64,000 nt of DNA, taken from IMG/VR virus record IMGVR_UViG_3300048590_000292, positions 1 through 64,000 of that record. One strand, 5' to 3'. This stretch comes from a virus. The notes beneath the pieces were generated by a model. That model saw only the letters and a program-made list of their open reading frames with translations. It was not told the origin of the DNA and made no database searches. Shown here one piece after another: positions 51,469 to 60,667 of the stretch. How positions within the stretch are numbered: position 1 is the first letter of the stretch; each line of letters starts with the position of its first letter. Position numbers and translations under genes: made by a program.

Positions 51469-52116
51469 ATGAAACACCTTTTTTTGATTCTCACAGTAAT
51501 TTTTGCCCTTGCCTTGCCTGACTTTGCCGACGCGCAAAAGGTCGCATCTACGCATGGCGTGGCCTATTCTACCGCAAACCCGACAACGGCACCAAGTAGC
51601 GGACGACCGCATCAACTTTGGCTCAACACCGAAACGGGTATTTTGTACGCATGGGACAAGTCTGCCAGGGCATGGTATCGGCAGAACAATGACCTTTACG
51701 GCGAAATGGGCATTGAACAAGATACCCTTACGCTTGCATTTGCCGCTGTCACGCCGGACACGGTAGAGGGTTTCACCGCCGGACTATTGCACGGGTTTTC
51801 CCTTGGCGGCGACCATTCCCTTATTTACACCGGGGCAAGGCAGGGGCGTTTTCTGCTTAACTACACGGTGTCTTTCACATTCGCCGAAGCGGGAACCTTA
51901 ACCTCTTATGTTAAGGTCAACACCGATATTGAATATAAGTCACGCCGTCGGCAGATTGTAGCAACCGCCGGGAACGTGGTAACAGTTTCGGGTAGTTGTA
52001 TTGTAACCCTCGAAACTTCTGACACGGTATCCCTTTGGTTTTTCCCAACAGCGCACACCGGATCGGATGACCTCACCGTATATGAGGCCAATATTTCGCT
52101 TGTTCAACTTCGATAA
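51469..52116 (+). CDS. Exported virion-module protein (Q-rule)
   Basis: 215 residues. Signal peptide MKHLFLILTVIFALAL with F-A-D-A then Gln. The mature part has a short region with G-R-P-H-Q-L-W-L-N-T-E-T-G (often seen in fibre linkers) and a beta-rich domain. Directly before the tailspike gene. An exported phage structural-type protein is unexpected. Confidence 0.6.
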   Translation: MKHLFLILTVIFALALPDFADAQKVASTHGVAYSTANPTTAPSSGRPHQLWLNTETGILYAWDKSARAWYRQNNDLYGEMGIEQDTLTLAFAAVTPDTVEGFTAGLLHGFSLGGDHSLIYTGARQGRFLLNYTVSFTFAEAGTLTSYVKVNTDIEYKSRRRQIVATAGNVVTVSGSCIVTLETSDTVSLWFFPTAHTGSDDLTVYEANISLVQLR

Positions 52117-52118
52117 TT

Positions 52119-55100
52119 ATGCGTTTTGTTGTCATAGTCATATTTATTTTAATGGCGTCTGTCGTAAAGGGACAGACGCCAACTTTTACTTTTCAATGCG
52201 TGTGCGACTATCTTACGGCAGCCGATAGCACGTGTGATATTTGCAACACCACAACGCAAAGCCGGTTTTTCAAAGGTCTGTTGATCTACAAAAACGGCGT
52301 GGCGCATAAGTGGATAGAGCAGCCCTACACCATTATTCAGAATTTCGATGCGTTGACCTTCAGGGAATTAATACCGGGGGCCGAATCTATCCGCATCGAA
52401 TTACGCGGCACCGCATTCGATTCTATTGCCCAATTTCGGGACAGCGTTCTTTGCCCATGTGCGGGAACCGGCGGGGGCAGGGAATACGTAGCCGGGCCGG
52501 GCATCGTGATCGAAGGCGATACTATTTCGGCAGTGGATACGTCGGCAACAAACGAACTGCAAAACCTGTTCGATACTATTTCCGTTGCCGGACAACAATC
52601 CATCGTCCCCAACAGCCAACACACCAAATTAACCCTTATTGAAGGCGTTGGTGTTACAATCACAACAGACAGTACAGCGCGGGAGTTAACGATAGGGGCC
52701 GACACAACACTATTGGCAACCGTAAACGATATTGACGTTATCACGCTTGCCGATAGCGCAGAATTGAAAGCCTATACCGGCATTGCCAGGGGCGTGATAC
52801 TTCGCCAACAGGGCCGCGAAGGAACGTTTACCCGAACGACAACAAGCCGGGCGCATGATGGGTATATGGTGTTTGAGGATGCTGCCGGGCGTAAATGGGT
52901 ACGAATAACGGAAGATGATGTATTGAATGTAAAATGGTTCGGGGCAATTGGTAACGGGGTGGCGGATGATTACTATGCCATACAGCGGGCTATTGATTAT
53001 ACCATTTACGAGGATACGACTATAAAAAAAGTATTCATCCCGTCCGGAAATTACTTGGTAAGTCGAACTATCCACATGGGCTACGGTTCGGCCTATTCGT
53101 CCGTTTCCCTTGTAGGTGACGGCGCTCCTACTTTCCGGGGGGAGCAACAATTTAACGGCGCGACAATAACCGTCAACTTTTCCAATGCCCCGGCGCTGAA
53201 TATTCAGGGGGCGCGACATTCGACGGTAGATAATATAACGCTCATCGGGCTTAATGAAATAACCGGGTATCTGACAGACACAAGCGCGTCCAATATTTCC
53301 AACTGGATTTATTCGGGCCTGGATACAATCGGAGACAACCGTTACACACCTTACGCGGCAATAACCGTGGATGCCTACGCAGGAACTGCGCCGACACCGG
53401 CCTATCCTAATGTACTATTCCCGTCCTATACCGGAATTTCGACACAGTATAGCAAGTTGAGTAGTTCGCAGGTGAAAATACGGAACGTCCACATATATAA
53501 ATTTACCGCCGGGATTGTCGTAAAGCCAAACGCAGATAACAACGGCGATTTTGTGCAGATCGAAAAAGCGATTATTGAGCGGGTAGCATACGGCATCAGC
53601 GTGGGCAACTCACAGGCGCGTAATACACGTATTTCTGACTGCTACATTGACGCGCATACATGTATAACGAACAGCAAGCACGGGGCGCAAATCGGGCGCA
53701 TTTCGGTTATAGAAAACGTCCACTTCGGCGGATACCAGTGGTTAGACCTCGGAGCGCCCGCATACCTGGAAGGACTTGAAATTAACGATTGCTACGGCGA
53801 ATCATTCCAGTGGATCGGATCAATTGGCATCGGCACGGTAGGCGCATTCCCGGCAATCACGTTCAACGGGTGTAAGTTTCAGCCGTCGGCACTGATTAAC
53901 CGCATATTGACACCAACGGCAAGCCTTACGGGCAACGCTGTTTATAATTTCAATCACTGCTCTTTTCAGAGCAACCGGATATATCTTTTTGAGAACGACC
54001 AAGCCGCATTGATCAATTTCAATCAGTGCAATTTCGGTTCATATCCTGGACTTGGAGAGCCAGGCGACACGGTACAGACATACCACACCCAATATTTCAG
54101 GGGGTTCGATTTCATTGTGGCGACCAACCCGACAAGTGTACACGTAAAACAATGCCGTTTTCACGAGATAGCAAACAGCGCCGGTGGTGGACTGTACCCG
54201 GCAATGAAGGGGGATAATACTGCACTTTCAACAGACCTGAACTACGGAAACTTTTGGGCAAAAAACAACCTTGATGGGTCAGATGTGCAATTTGCCGACC
54301 TCGGATTTATTTCGACAACAAACACCCTTACGGCGTTCACCGGCGGGGTTTCGCTGACAGACCGGGCGTTTCAGGGTACATCTTCCAGCAACTTTCAACA
54401 GGGCATAGGTACTGGCGATTTACTTCTTTTCCAGTACAACAATAACACCCTGCCTGTTGTGGTAACATCGGTTGCCGGATTAGTTATTCAGGGGCAAATA
54501 ATGTCAGGATACGCATACAATTCAGGCGGGGCGTACACATACATGTTGCAGGACACAAATATCAGTACCGGCCTTGTCAGGCATTTTTCATCCCGCAAGC
54601 TACTCAACAAAAAAACGGTATTCGGCGACTTTGTGAGCGGTTCGCGGATTGTTACGAACGTTTCGTACTTGTTCGATAATAGCGACGCTGCTGACGAGTT
54701 ACTGGTAAGTACGCCACTACTTAACGCCGACGGCTACCTAAATGCAATACCAAGTCCGGTAACCGTGGCGACCTACATAGATTCGCTTATAAGTTCAACC
54801 AGTTTCCGAATATCGGCGAACGCGACAAAAACAGGGCGGTATGAGATAAGGAACTGCTTTTTGGGGACGAATGATTTGTCTGAACAGGATTTTGTGTATG
54901 GAAATGGCACCGCTACGCAGGTGGCTTGGTGGAAAACATCAACCACAATTTCAGGCAAAAACGAACTCTGGTTTGACACGCTCAATATCAGACTTGGCAT
55001 AGGTTATAATGCGCCTGCGACACCGTTACAAATCGGGTCAAACGTAGCCGGGAATGACTACATACAAATGAACAATTCGAGCAGCGGAAACCCGCTTTTG

Positions 55101-57431
55101 CGAATGTTCAACACCGGAATACAGGACGGGCAAATGACGGTCAAACAATTCACGCTTGACGCCACCTATCCCGGATTTTCGCTAAACACAAACTTAGAGG
55201 TGAATGGCCGTATTCTGACATCGGCTGAATTTGGAGCACCAGGCCTCAACTCGCTTGGATCGGGAGTATCATACAACCAATCAACACCGGGCGGCGCTTT
55301 GCGTTTGCGCCCTGTGTCCGGCGCATCTTCCTATATCAACTTCGTCGAAAACGGCGTGGCATTTCGCGGTAGTATGGGGTTTGCAAATGGATCGGCTGAC
55401 TTCACTATGCGGATGGGAGCGCAGAATTTCACAGACGGTACAGAGCGGTTTCGATTTACCGGGGCGGGTAGATTCGGCATTGCGACAAATAACCCGCAAA
55501 GAGCGTTGCACGTTGAAGGAGAGGCCCGTATTTCAGACCTTTCAACCGACGCGCCCATACAATTTGTCGGAGCCGACGCGGACGGCGATTTAGGCGGCAT
55601 AACACCCGGGCCAGGAGCTACAATTGTAGCCGGGGTGCTTACAATTGCAGATACGAGCGCTACAAATGAGGCCTGGACAATTGACGGGGATGACGCCGAT
55701 ACGGAACTAATAACAACACAGACCGTCAAATTCGAGGGCGCAGGCACCGTGACAACCGACTACGATCCAGGAACGAATACGCTATTAATTACCGGAACGT
55801 CGGCTGCCGGGCTAAACGGCATCTACGGCGACGGCACAGCAACGAGCGGAAACGATACGCTACCGCCGGGAGGTGCGACGGTTACAATTCCGGGGCAGTG
55901 GCAGCCGCTACAATTCAACGCAAACACGGCAGGCGGGCAAGCGTGGTCGGCCCTGGTTGTCAACGCGGCTACATGCTCCGACGACCGCGTGACAAAATAC
56001 CTTGTCGGAAAATCACCGTCTGACAGCCTGGAAATATATGGGTATGATTGCGCGGCAATTATAAAAGAAACAGGCGGAATATTGACGCTGGAAACAGACC
56101 GGGAATTATGGTTAATCGGCGATTCAATTAATGCCACAACAATCCCGACGCGAACGGTCTTGCCCTTTTTGGTCGGGCAAACGGCGGCGGGATGGCTGCA
56201 AAAAATAGAAGGCACATCAGACGGGCAAGTGCCGGTTTGGGATGACACAAATGGATGGTGGGAACTTGGATCGGCGGGCGGTAGTGGCACCGTTACCGGA
56301 TCGGGCGCAGGCGGACAAATGGCATATTGGGACGGCGCAACGTCAATTGCCGGGGAAAACAATCATTGGTGGGACGCCACAAACGACCGTCTCGGAATAG
56401 GCACCAACGGCGGCGCGGTATCATCCCGCGTTGACGTTACAACAAACAGCCTCGGAACAAGTCAAACGACAACATCCGGTTTGGCCGTTGTCAACACCAC
56501 AGCGGCGGCAGCCGGGGCGCAACAAATAAGCCCGGCAATAAGGTGGAGCGGGGCAGGATGGAAAACAACGGCAACAGCGGCAAGCCAGGCTGTAGAATTT
56601 CGGTCGTATGTCACGCCGGTACAAGGCACAACCGCACCAACGGGGTATTTGGGATTCGGGTCTGCAATAAACGGATCATGGGCTAACGACCAATTCAATC
56701 TCAATTCAGGGGGTGAGGTTGGAATAGGAACAACAACGTTTACAGGGTCTGGCGCATTTGCCCGCCTGAATGTAACAGGTGGCAGCGGGGCGGTAGCGCC
56801 GTACCTTATCAACGCTTTCACGGCATCATCATCTGGCGGGACGGTGTACGCACAAATATCGAACACACAAAGCGCATCAACTACATTTCTATCACTCGGA
56901 GAGGCAGCCGACATTAACGCGATTAAGGCAGGGTTACGGCGATATGGATCAACACACGCAACGCTGCCCAATCAACTCGACTTGGTTAACGTGGGGAGCG
57001 CAGCGGTAACACTTTCAACGAACCTAACCGTTCGCATGACGGTAGCCGCAGACGGCACCGTACATGCAACAAACAAGTTAGCAGCCGGTTTTGCCTCTAC
57101 AACTGGCATACATTCCACCTTGCAAACTGCCGGATCATTTGCCGGGGCAAGGCTGGAGACTGTTACTGCGCCTACATTCGACGCCACAAAACACACGGTT
57201 ATTTACACCGCATCTACAAACGTATCATGGACGCTTCCATCGGCAGCATCTTGCGCGTGTGACGGGCGGGTGTATATCCTTCACCATGCCGGAACAGCGG
57301 GAACCATAACCCTATCACAGACAATCACAAAAGGAGGCGGCACAAACTTCAACACACTTACGGCGGGGCAGTGGGCGTATATTACATACGGCGCCTCTTC
57401 TATCCGGGGATACAAAATCATTTCATTATGA
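52119..57431 (+). CDS. Giant tailspike (pectate-lyase-like beta-helix) with signal peptide
   Basis: 1770 residues. Residues 1-19 are a signal peptide ending K-G then Gln. Around 270-330 is the hallmark of tailspike hydrolase folds (V-K-W-F-G-A-I-G-N-G-V-A-D-D, A-I-Q-R-A-I, V-F-I-P-S-G-N-Y), followed by a long right-handed beta-helix. The C-terminal half has repeated modules of the kind Q-(V/M)-A-(W/Y)-W ... N-x-(L/H)-W ... R-L-G-I-G (near 935-965 and 1400-1430). It would degrade or bind surface glycans. The clear export signal on a virion-type protein is the odd point. Confidence 0.75.
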   Translation: MRFVVIVIFILMASVVKGQTPTFTFQCVCDYLTAADSTCDICNTTTQSRFFKGLLIYKNGVAHKWIEQPYTIIQNFDALTFRELIPGAESIRIELRGTAFDSIAQFRDSVLCPCAGTGGGREYVAGPGIVIEGDTISAVDTSATNELQNLFDTISVAGQQSIVPNSQHTKLTLIEGVGVTITTDSTARELTIGADTTLLATVNDIDVITLADSAELKAYTGIARGVILRQQGREGTFTRTTTSRAHDGYMVFEDAAGRKWVRITEDDVLNVKWFGAIGNGVADDYYAIQRAIDYTIYEDTTIKKVFIPSGNYLVSRTIHMGYGSAYSSVSLVGDGAPTFRGEQQFNGATITVNFSNAPALNIQGARHSTVDNITLIGLNEITGYLTDTSASNISNWIYSGLDTIGDNRYTPYAAITVDAYAGTAPTPAYPNVLFPSYTGISTQYSKLSSSQVKIRNVHIYKFTAGIVVKPNADNNGDFVQIEKAIIERVAYGISVGNSQARNTRISDCYIDAHTCITNSKHGAQIGRISVIENVHFGGYQWLDLGAPAYLEGLEINDCYGESFQWIGSIGIGTVGAFPAITFNGCKFQPSALINRILTPTASLTGNAVYNFNHCSFQSNRIYLFENDQAALINFNQCNFGSYPGLGEPGDTVQTYHTQYFRGFDFIVATNPTSVHVKQCRFHEIANSAGGGLYPAMKGDNTALSTDLNYGNFWAKNNLDGSDVQFADLGFISTTNTLTAFTGGVSLTDRAFQGTSSSNFQQGIGTGDLLLFQYNNNTLPVVVTSVAGLVIQGQIMSGYAYNSGGAYTYMLQDTNISTGLVRHFSSRKLLNKKTVFGDFVSGSRIVTNVSYLFDNSDAADELLVSTPLLNADGYLNAIPSPVTVATYIDSLISSTSFRISANATKTGRYEIRNCFLGTNDLSEQDFVYGNGTATQVAWWKTSTTISGKNELWFDTLNIRLGIGYNAPATPLQIGSNVAGNDYIQMNNSSSGNPLLRMFNTGIQDGQMTVKQFTLDATYPGFSLNTNLEVNGRILTSAEFGAPGLNSLGSGVSYNQSTPGGALRLRPVSGASSYINFVENGVAFRGSMGFANGSADFTMRMGAQNFTDGTERFRFTGAGRFGIATNNPQRALHVEGEARISDLSTDAPIQFVGADADGDLGGITPGPGATIVAGVLTIADTSATNEAWTIDGDDADTELITTQTVKFEGAGTVTTDYDPGTNTLLITGTSAAGLNGIYGDGTATSGNDTLPPGGATVTIPGQWQPLQFNANTAGGQAWSALVVNAATCSDDRVTKYLVGKSPSDSLEIYGYDCAAIIKETGGILTLETDRELWLIGDSINATTIPTRTVLPFLVGQTAAGWLQKIEGTSDGQVPVWDDTNGWWELGSAGGSGTVTGSGAGGQMAYWDGATSIAGENNHWWDATNDRLGIGTNGGAVSSRVDVTTNSLGTSQTTTSGLAVVNTTAAAAGAQQISPAIRWSGAGWKTTATAASQAVEFRSYVTPVQGTTAPTGYLGFGSAINGSWANDQFNLNSGGEVGIGTTTFTGSGAFARLNVTGGSGAVAPYLINAFTASSSGGTVYAQISNTQSASTTFLSLGEAADINAIKAGLRRYGSTHATLPNQLDLVNVGSAAVTLSTNLTVRMTVAADGTVHATNKLAAGFASTTGIHSTLQTAGSFAGARLETVTAPTFDATKHTVIYTASTNVSWTLPSAASCACDGRVYILHHAGTAGTITLSQTITKGGGTNFNTLTAGQWAYITYGASSIRGYKIISL

Positions 57432-57907
57432 GGATTATACTATTCATACTGCTATTGCTGCCGGTTTTTGCAAAGGCGCAGGTATCCGATTTCGCTATAT
57501 CGGATTCGATTTGGTTCACCCTTGATACCCTCGGATACGATAGCCTTATTCAGGTTACGGATTCTTTCTACGGCGACGACAGCGCAACCGTTTACACGGC
57601 AGTTTTTCAGTTGTCCGGCGCATCTTTCAAGGGCTTGTCAGACAGTGCGCACCCGCAAATATTTGCATTTGGTGACCCTGACTTAACAAAGTGCTGGTTT
57701 TTGCGAGAGGTGGCAAACTGGATACAGGGCAACACCGGAACAAATTACGGTAGTATCGATTTAATCGACTTTGGCGGGGGCCGAAAATGCACCATAACCG
57801 TATCGGGTGACACATGGGAAGGGCAAGCCTTAGACGACACAAACGCCCTTGCACGGGCATGGTTTCAATTTCTCATAGACCCAGACTTTTTAACATACAT
57901 ACAATGA
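57428..57907 (+). CDS. Exported protein (Q-rule)
   Basis: 159 residues from ATG 57428, in the stop of the tailspike gene. Signal MRIILFILLLLPVF with A-K-A then Gln. Acidic mature part with W-F-L-R-E-V-A-N-W and few Cys. Unknown; coupled to the tailspike, so perhaps its partner or cap. Confidence 0.6.
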   Translation: MRIILFILLLLPVFAKAQVSDFAISDSIWFTLDTLGYDSLIQVTDSFYGDDSATVYTAVFQLSGASFKGLSDSAHPQIFAFGDPDLTKCWFLREVANWIQGNTGTNYGSIDLIDFGGGRKCTITVSGDTWEGQALDDTNALARAWFQFLIDPDFLTYIQ

Positions 57908-58431
57908 GACAACTACTATTTTTATTGCTGCTTTTTGCCGCCAACCTTTCGGCGCAAAAAGCCGTGAAGTACGAAATTGATTTTATTGCGGCGGATTCGT
58001 TCTACCTGGTTGAGCGGGCCGTGACAGGCGCAAAGACAAGGCCCGACACGTTGAACACGCACACGCTGTTCACAGATACAACAGCGTATAAGTTGTACGT
58101 CGATCAACTTGAACGCGATTACAAGCGGGCCGAAAAGGAATATACGAGATTGAAAGCAGAGGCCGACAGCCTGGATAGTCGCGTGAAACGCCTGACCCAA
58201 TTGGGCAAAAACAAATTGGGCATCGAAGGACTGACAAAGCCAGGCAAAGACAACCGAAACGCATCAGCGCCAACACCGGCAACGCCTGTCGGATTTTGGG
58301 TTTTGTACCCGACCAAATCCGCAAAGGTTGAGTTTGTCACAGACCCGGCAAAAATCAAAAAAAATGCCTTAATTTTGAGGCCGGACGGCAGCACAACAGA
58401 ACAAAAAGCGCCGCCTAAAAAGAAGCAATGA
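57904..58431 (+). CDS. Exported coiled-coil protein (Q-rule)
   Basis: 175 residues from ATG 57904 (ATGA). Signal MRQLLFLLLLFAANLSA then Gln. A coiled coil follows at about 60-100 (L-E-R-D-Y-K-R-A-E-K-E-Y), then a basic tail. Could act between membranes at lysis (spanin-like) or support the tailspike; undecided. Confidence 0.55.
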   Translation: MRQLLFLLLLFAANLSAQKAVKYEIDFIAADSFYLVERAVTGAKTRPDTLNTHTLFTDTTAYKLYVDQLERDYKRAEKEYTRLKAEADSLDSRVKRLTQLGKNKLGIEGLTKPGKDNRNASAPTPATPVGFWVLYPTKSAKVEFVTDPAKIKKNALILRPDGSTTEQKAPPKKKQ

Positions 58432-58829
58432 GGATACTGCTATTATTGATTTTCCCGGCGCTATGCACAGGACAGGCCCGGCAGATTTCATTCGGCGTTA
58501 AGGTTGACACAACGGGCGTTTACTTTATCACGCAATTGGTAACGGTTGTAAATGACACTACACGCACAACAGCGGACGCTATTCGATTTGAAAGCGCGGC
58601 AGCAGCCATTCCGGTTGTTCAATCCACTATTGCCGCCGTTCAACGCGACAGCGCCGAAATACAGGCCATGTACCGCAATACGATGCGGCAATTGATTGAA
58701 CTACGGCAGGGGCTTTCCGCATTGCAACCACAGGCACAACAGCAAACAACGCCGTTAACGGCAGAGCAGGAGTTGGCACGACTACGGGAAGAAAACGAAC
58801 GATTGAAGCGAGCGCAAAAAAAAGAGTAG
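58428..58829 (+). CDS. Exported helical protein (Q-rule)
   Basis: 133 residues (ATGA). Signal MRILLLLIFPALCTG then Gln. The mature part is helical, with Q-L-I-E-L-R-Q-G-L and an end of E-E-N-E-R-L-K-R-A. With the two genes before it, it forms a trio of exported proteins next to the lysis genes. Confidence 0.55.
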   Translation: MRILLLLIFPALCTGQARQISFGVKVDTTGVYFITQLVTVVNDTTRTTADAIRFESAAAAIPVVQSTIAAVQRDSAEIQAMYRNTMRQLIELRQGLSALQPQAQQQTTPLTAEQELARLREENERLKRAQKKE

Positions 58830-58871
58830 AAAAACACAAAACGGCATGATTTTTCTTTGTTATGAAGGAAA

Positions 58872-59228
58872 ATGTATGCCGTGGAAAACAAAAACCCTGT
58901 TATGACGGAGTTTTGGCAAGGATTTGCCGCGTTTATTAAATCGTTCTGGAATCAGGCCGCACGGCAGGGTTTTTCGATCATGCTATTGATAATCACGAAC
59001 GTCGGGTTCATTTTGTGGATTGACCGCCTGAATAACGATATGCTAAAAATGCGGGCAGAGCACCGGGTTGAAATTATGGAAATAAGGAACGAATACCGGG
59101 GGGATATTCAACGCTTGCGCGTGGTCATCGATTCACTGAAAACCGGGTTAGATGATTGCAATGAGGCGCGTATCAGGTTAGAATCACAAAACGCGACATT
59201 GCTTGCGTTTATGAAACAGAAACGTTAA
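58872..59228 (+). CDS. Membrane-anchored coiled coil, spanin or holin-partner candidate
   Basis: 118 residues (a start at 58902 is also possible). One membrane helix near 34-52 (FSIMLLIITNVGFILWI) followed by a long coiled coil (LKMRAEHRVEIMEIR, IRLESQNATLLAFM). The shape is that of an inner-membrane spanin or phage coiled-coil membrane protein next to a holin gene. Confidence 0.55.
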   Translation: MYAVENKNPVMTEFWQGFAAFIKSFWNQAARQGFSIMLLIITNVGFILWIDRLNNDMLKMRAEHRVEIMEIRNEYRGDIQRLRVVIDSLKTGLDDCNEARIRLESQNATLLAFMKQKR

Positions 59229-59248
59229 ACATTAAAAAAACTCATATT

Positions 59249-59506
59249 ATGGATTTTTTGATCAAATTTCTTGCTCAAATCTTTTCGGGGTTCAAACTAA
59301 AAAGCCCGTTGGCCGCATCGGTCGTTTTGTTTGCGCTTGGCGTGATTCTGAACGGCGTTACACAGGGGACGTTTTACGGACTGTTTGTTTTGCCTGAATG
59401 GGCAAATGAAGTGGTACGTTATGTTACCATGTTTTTGCTTGCGGTAACGGGGTCGCAAACATTCCAGTACACAAACCCCGAACAAGCGGTAATAACCACA
59501 AAGTAA
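59249..59506 (+). CDS. Holin-like small membrane protein
   Basis: 85 residues, two membrane segments (PLAASVVLFALGVIL and VVRYVTMFLLAVTG) joined by a short loop, charged C-terminus. Size and place before the lysis enzyme agree with a class II-type holin that makes holes in the inner membrane. Confidence 0.65.
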   Translation: MDFLIKFLAQIFSGFKLKSPLAASVVLFALGVILNGVTQGTFYGLFVLPEWANEVVRYVTMFLLAVTGSQTFQYTNPEQAVITTK

Positions 59507-59530
59507 AAATCATTATTGCTTCGTTTTTCT

Positions 59531-59562
59531 GCCCCTTCGGTTATGCCGTAGGGGCTTTTTTT
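59531..59562 (+). terminator. Terminator of the late operon
   Basis: GCCCC (59531-59535) pairs with GGGGC (59551-59555), inner TCGG/CCG pairing adds to it, and seven T follow. It lies between convergent transcription units. Confidence 0.75.
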
Positions 59563-60229
59563 ATTCCGCTATTTCGTTTCCCGGCAACACAGACGACGTG
59601 AAAATAAAGTTCGGATCGGCAATATAACGCGGGTCTGTTTTGCACAGCCGGATAAATTCGAGGTGTTCATTCCACAGCAGCCCGACTAAACAACCCTCGG
59701 AAAATGTACCAACATTGCCGCCGGTATAACCGGGCCGGGTAGAGTGCTGGTTTATCCCGAAGTACCCAATGTGGATTTTATCGCCGGGGCGCTTCATATC
59801 CCGGTTTTTGTCCCGGTGAACTGGAAGCGGCATTACCTGGACAAGCGCCTGGTGATTCTTTCCGTTTTTCCGCGTGTTGTGAAAGCCTGCCCGCCATGCC
59901 GTGTATTGCCCGAAGGCGATACGCGCCACGCCGCCGCGCTTTGCCGCATCTGCCGACATTGTACCGGCCCGGCCCGGCTCGGTGGTCGCTACGGCGCAAT
60001 GAAGCAGCCGGGGCGTATCGCCTACAAAGTCAATCACGCAGCGTAGGTCGTTCCAAACGTCCGGCGCGTCTACGTTTTGCGTGCCGTCCGGGTTCATTCC
60101 CTCTACATAGGCGATGTTAAGTTCGCCTGGGGCGGTAAATATTGCGTACCCCTTCGCCCGCATATATCTAAGCAGGCGTTTTGCCAGAATCACGGCGGGC
60201 GTATCTGTTTCGGTAGGTTGTAATTCCAT
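59561..60229 (-). CDS. Probable peptidoglycan-active enzyme (lysis), L,D-transpeptidase-like motif
   Basis: 222 residues from the ATG at 60227-60229; upstream codons overlap a terminator and are excluded. A conserved-looking stretch near 165-190, G-I-N-Q-H-S then G-T-F-S-E-G-C-L-V, resembles the H...S-x-G-C active site of YkuD-type enzymes and of some phage wall hydrolases. Next to a holin-like gene, so a lytic enzyme is plausible. It is the only large gene on the minus strand and has a -7 box 13 bases before its start. Confidence 0.55.
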   Translation of the reverse strand: MELQPTETDTPAVILAKRLLRYMRAKGYAIFTAPGELNIAYVEGMNPDGTQNVDAPDVWNDLRCVIDFVGDTPRLLHCAVATTEPGRAGTMSADAAKRGGVARIAFGQYTAWRAGFHNTRKNGKNHQALVQVMPLPVHRDKNRDMKRPGDKIHIGYFGINQHSTRPGYTGGNVGTFSEGCLVGLLWNEHLEFIRLCKTDPRYIADPNFIFTSSVLPGNEIAE

Positions 60230-60241
60230 GCTTTTTTTGTA

Positions 60242-60249
60242 CAAAAATA
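60242..60249 (-). promoter_or_regulatory. Minus-strand promoter -7 box (TATTTTTG)
   Basis: Reads TATTTTTG on the minus strand, 13 bases before the lysis enzyme start. No TTG is seen at the usual -33 distance. Confidence 0.4.
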
Positions 60250-60261
60250 CGGCCATTTTGT

Positions 60262-60296
60262 GCAAAAAGAAACCCGACCTTATCAGGGGTCGGGTT
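60262..60296 (-). terminator. Terminator after the tRNA gene (minus strand)
   Basis: On the minus strand AACCCGACC (from 60296) pairs with GGTCGGGTT (to 60271), nine perfect pairs, followed by TTTCTTTTT. It ends the tRNA transcript before the lysis gene. Confidence 0.7.
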
Positions 60297-60326
60297 GGCC
60301 GCACGGGACTACCGCGCAGGCGGTTG

Positions 60327-60399
60327 TTGCGAGGACGGGACTTGAACCCGCGTCTAAAGGTTATGAGCCTTTCGAGTTAGCCAACTTCTCTACCGCGCG
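60327..60399 (-). tRNA. Initiator-like tRNA-Met (CAU)
   Basis: 73 nt without encoded CCA. Anticodon loop C-T-C-A-T-A-A on stem AAAGG/CCTTT; T arm (C)GGG-TTCAAGT-CCC(G) and U8-A9. Position 1 is C and 72 is A, the unpaired C1xA72 of bacterial initiator tRNA, and A11:U24 is also initiator-type. Unusual: the stem has A29:U41 where initiators have G29:C41, and there are mismatches at 5:68 (C-U) and 13:22 (A-A). The -7 box ends only 3 bp before its first base. Confidence 0.75.
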
Positions 60400-60402
60400 C
60401 CA

Positions 60403-60433
60403 CAAATATACAACTTTGGCAAGGATTTTGCAA
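60403..60433 (-). promoter_or_regulatory. Promoter of the tRNA gene (TTG-N20-TATATTTG, minus strand)
   Basis: On the minus strand TTG (60433-60431), 20 bp, TATATTTG (60410-60403). The expected start of transcription falls at or within a few bases of the tRNA 5' end (60399), so the tRNA may be made with no leader. Confidence 0.7.
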
Positions 60434-60454
60434 GGAAAAAACAGACGTCAATGA

Positions 60455-60530
60455 CCCGGTGCAATGCCGGGAAGTCACGGGATGAAATTAGAAACGCCCG
60501 GTTTGCAAATGAGCAGGCCGGGCGTTTTTT
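60455..60530 (+). ncRNA. Hairpin pair with terminator, possible small RNA
   Basis: CCCGG-(7)-CCGGG (60455-60471) within a TGAC...GTCA pairing, followed by ACGCCCGG (60494-60501) with CCGGGCGT (60518-60525) and T to 60530, a strong terminator. No promoter is seen. It could be a small RNA or simply insulation between the divergent units. Confidence 0.35.
60494..60530 (+). terminator. Rho-independent terminator
   Basis: Eight-bp stem ACGCCCGG/CCGGGCGT followed by six T, just upstream of the promoter at 60594. Confidence 0.7.
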
Positions 60531-60593
60531 ATGTTTCATATAGGGGCAAAAAACGCAGGTTTTGTTAATGCTGAAAAATACTTTGCAATTTAC

Positions 60594-60624
60594 TTGCATA
60601 GTTCTTGAGTAAGGACTACTTTTG
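60594..60624 (+). promoter_or_regulatory. Promoter (TTG-N20-TACTTTTG)
   Basis: TTG 60594-60596 and TACTTTTG 60617-60624 with 20 bp between. It should drive the small gene series from 60668. Confidence 0.75.
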
Positions 60625-60667
60625 TCCTATCAAACGCAATGAAGCGGGAGAGTAAAAACTAAACGAC

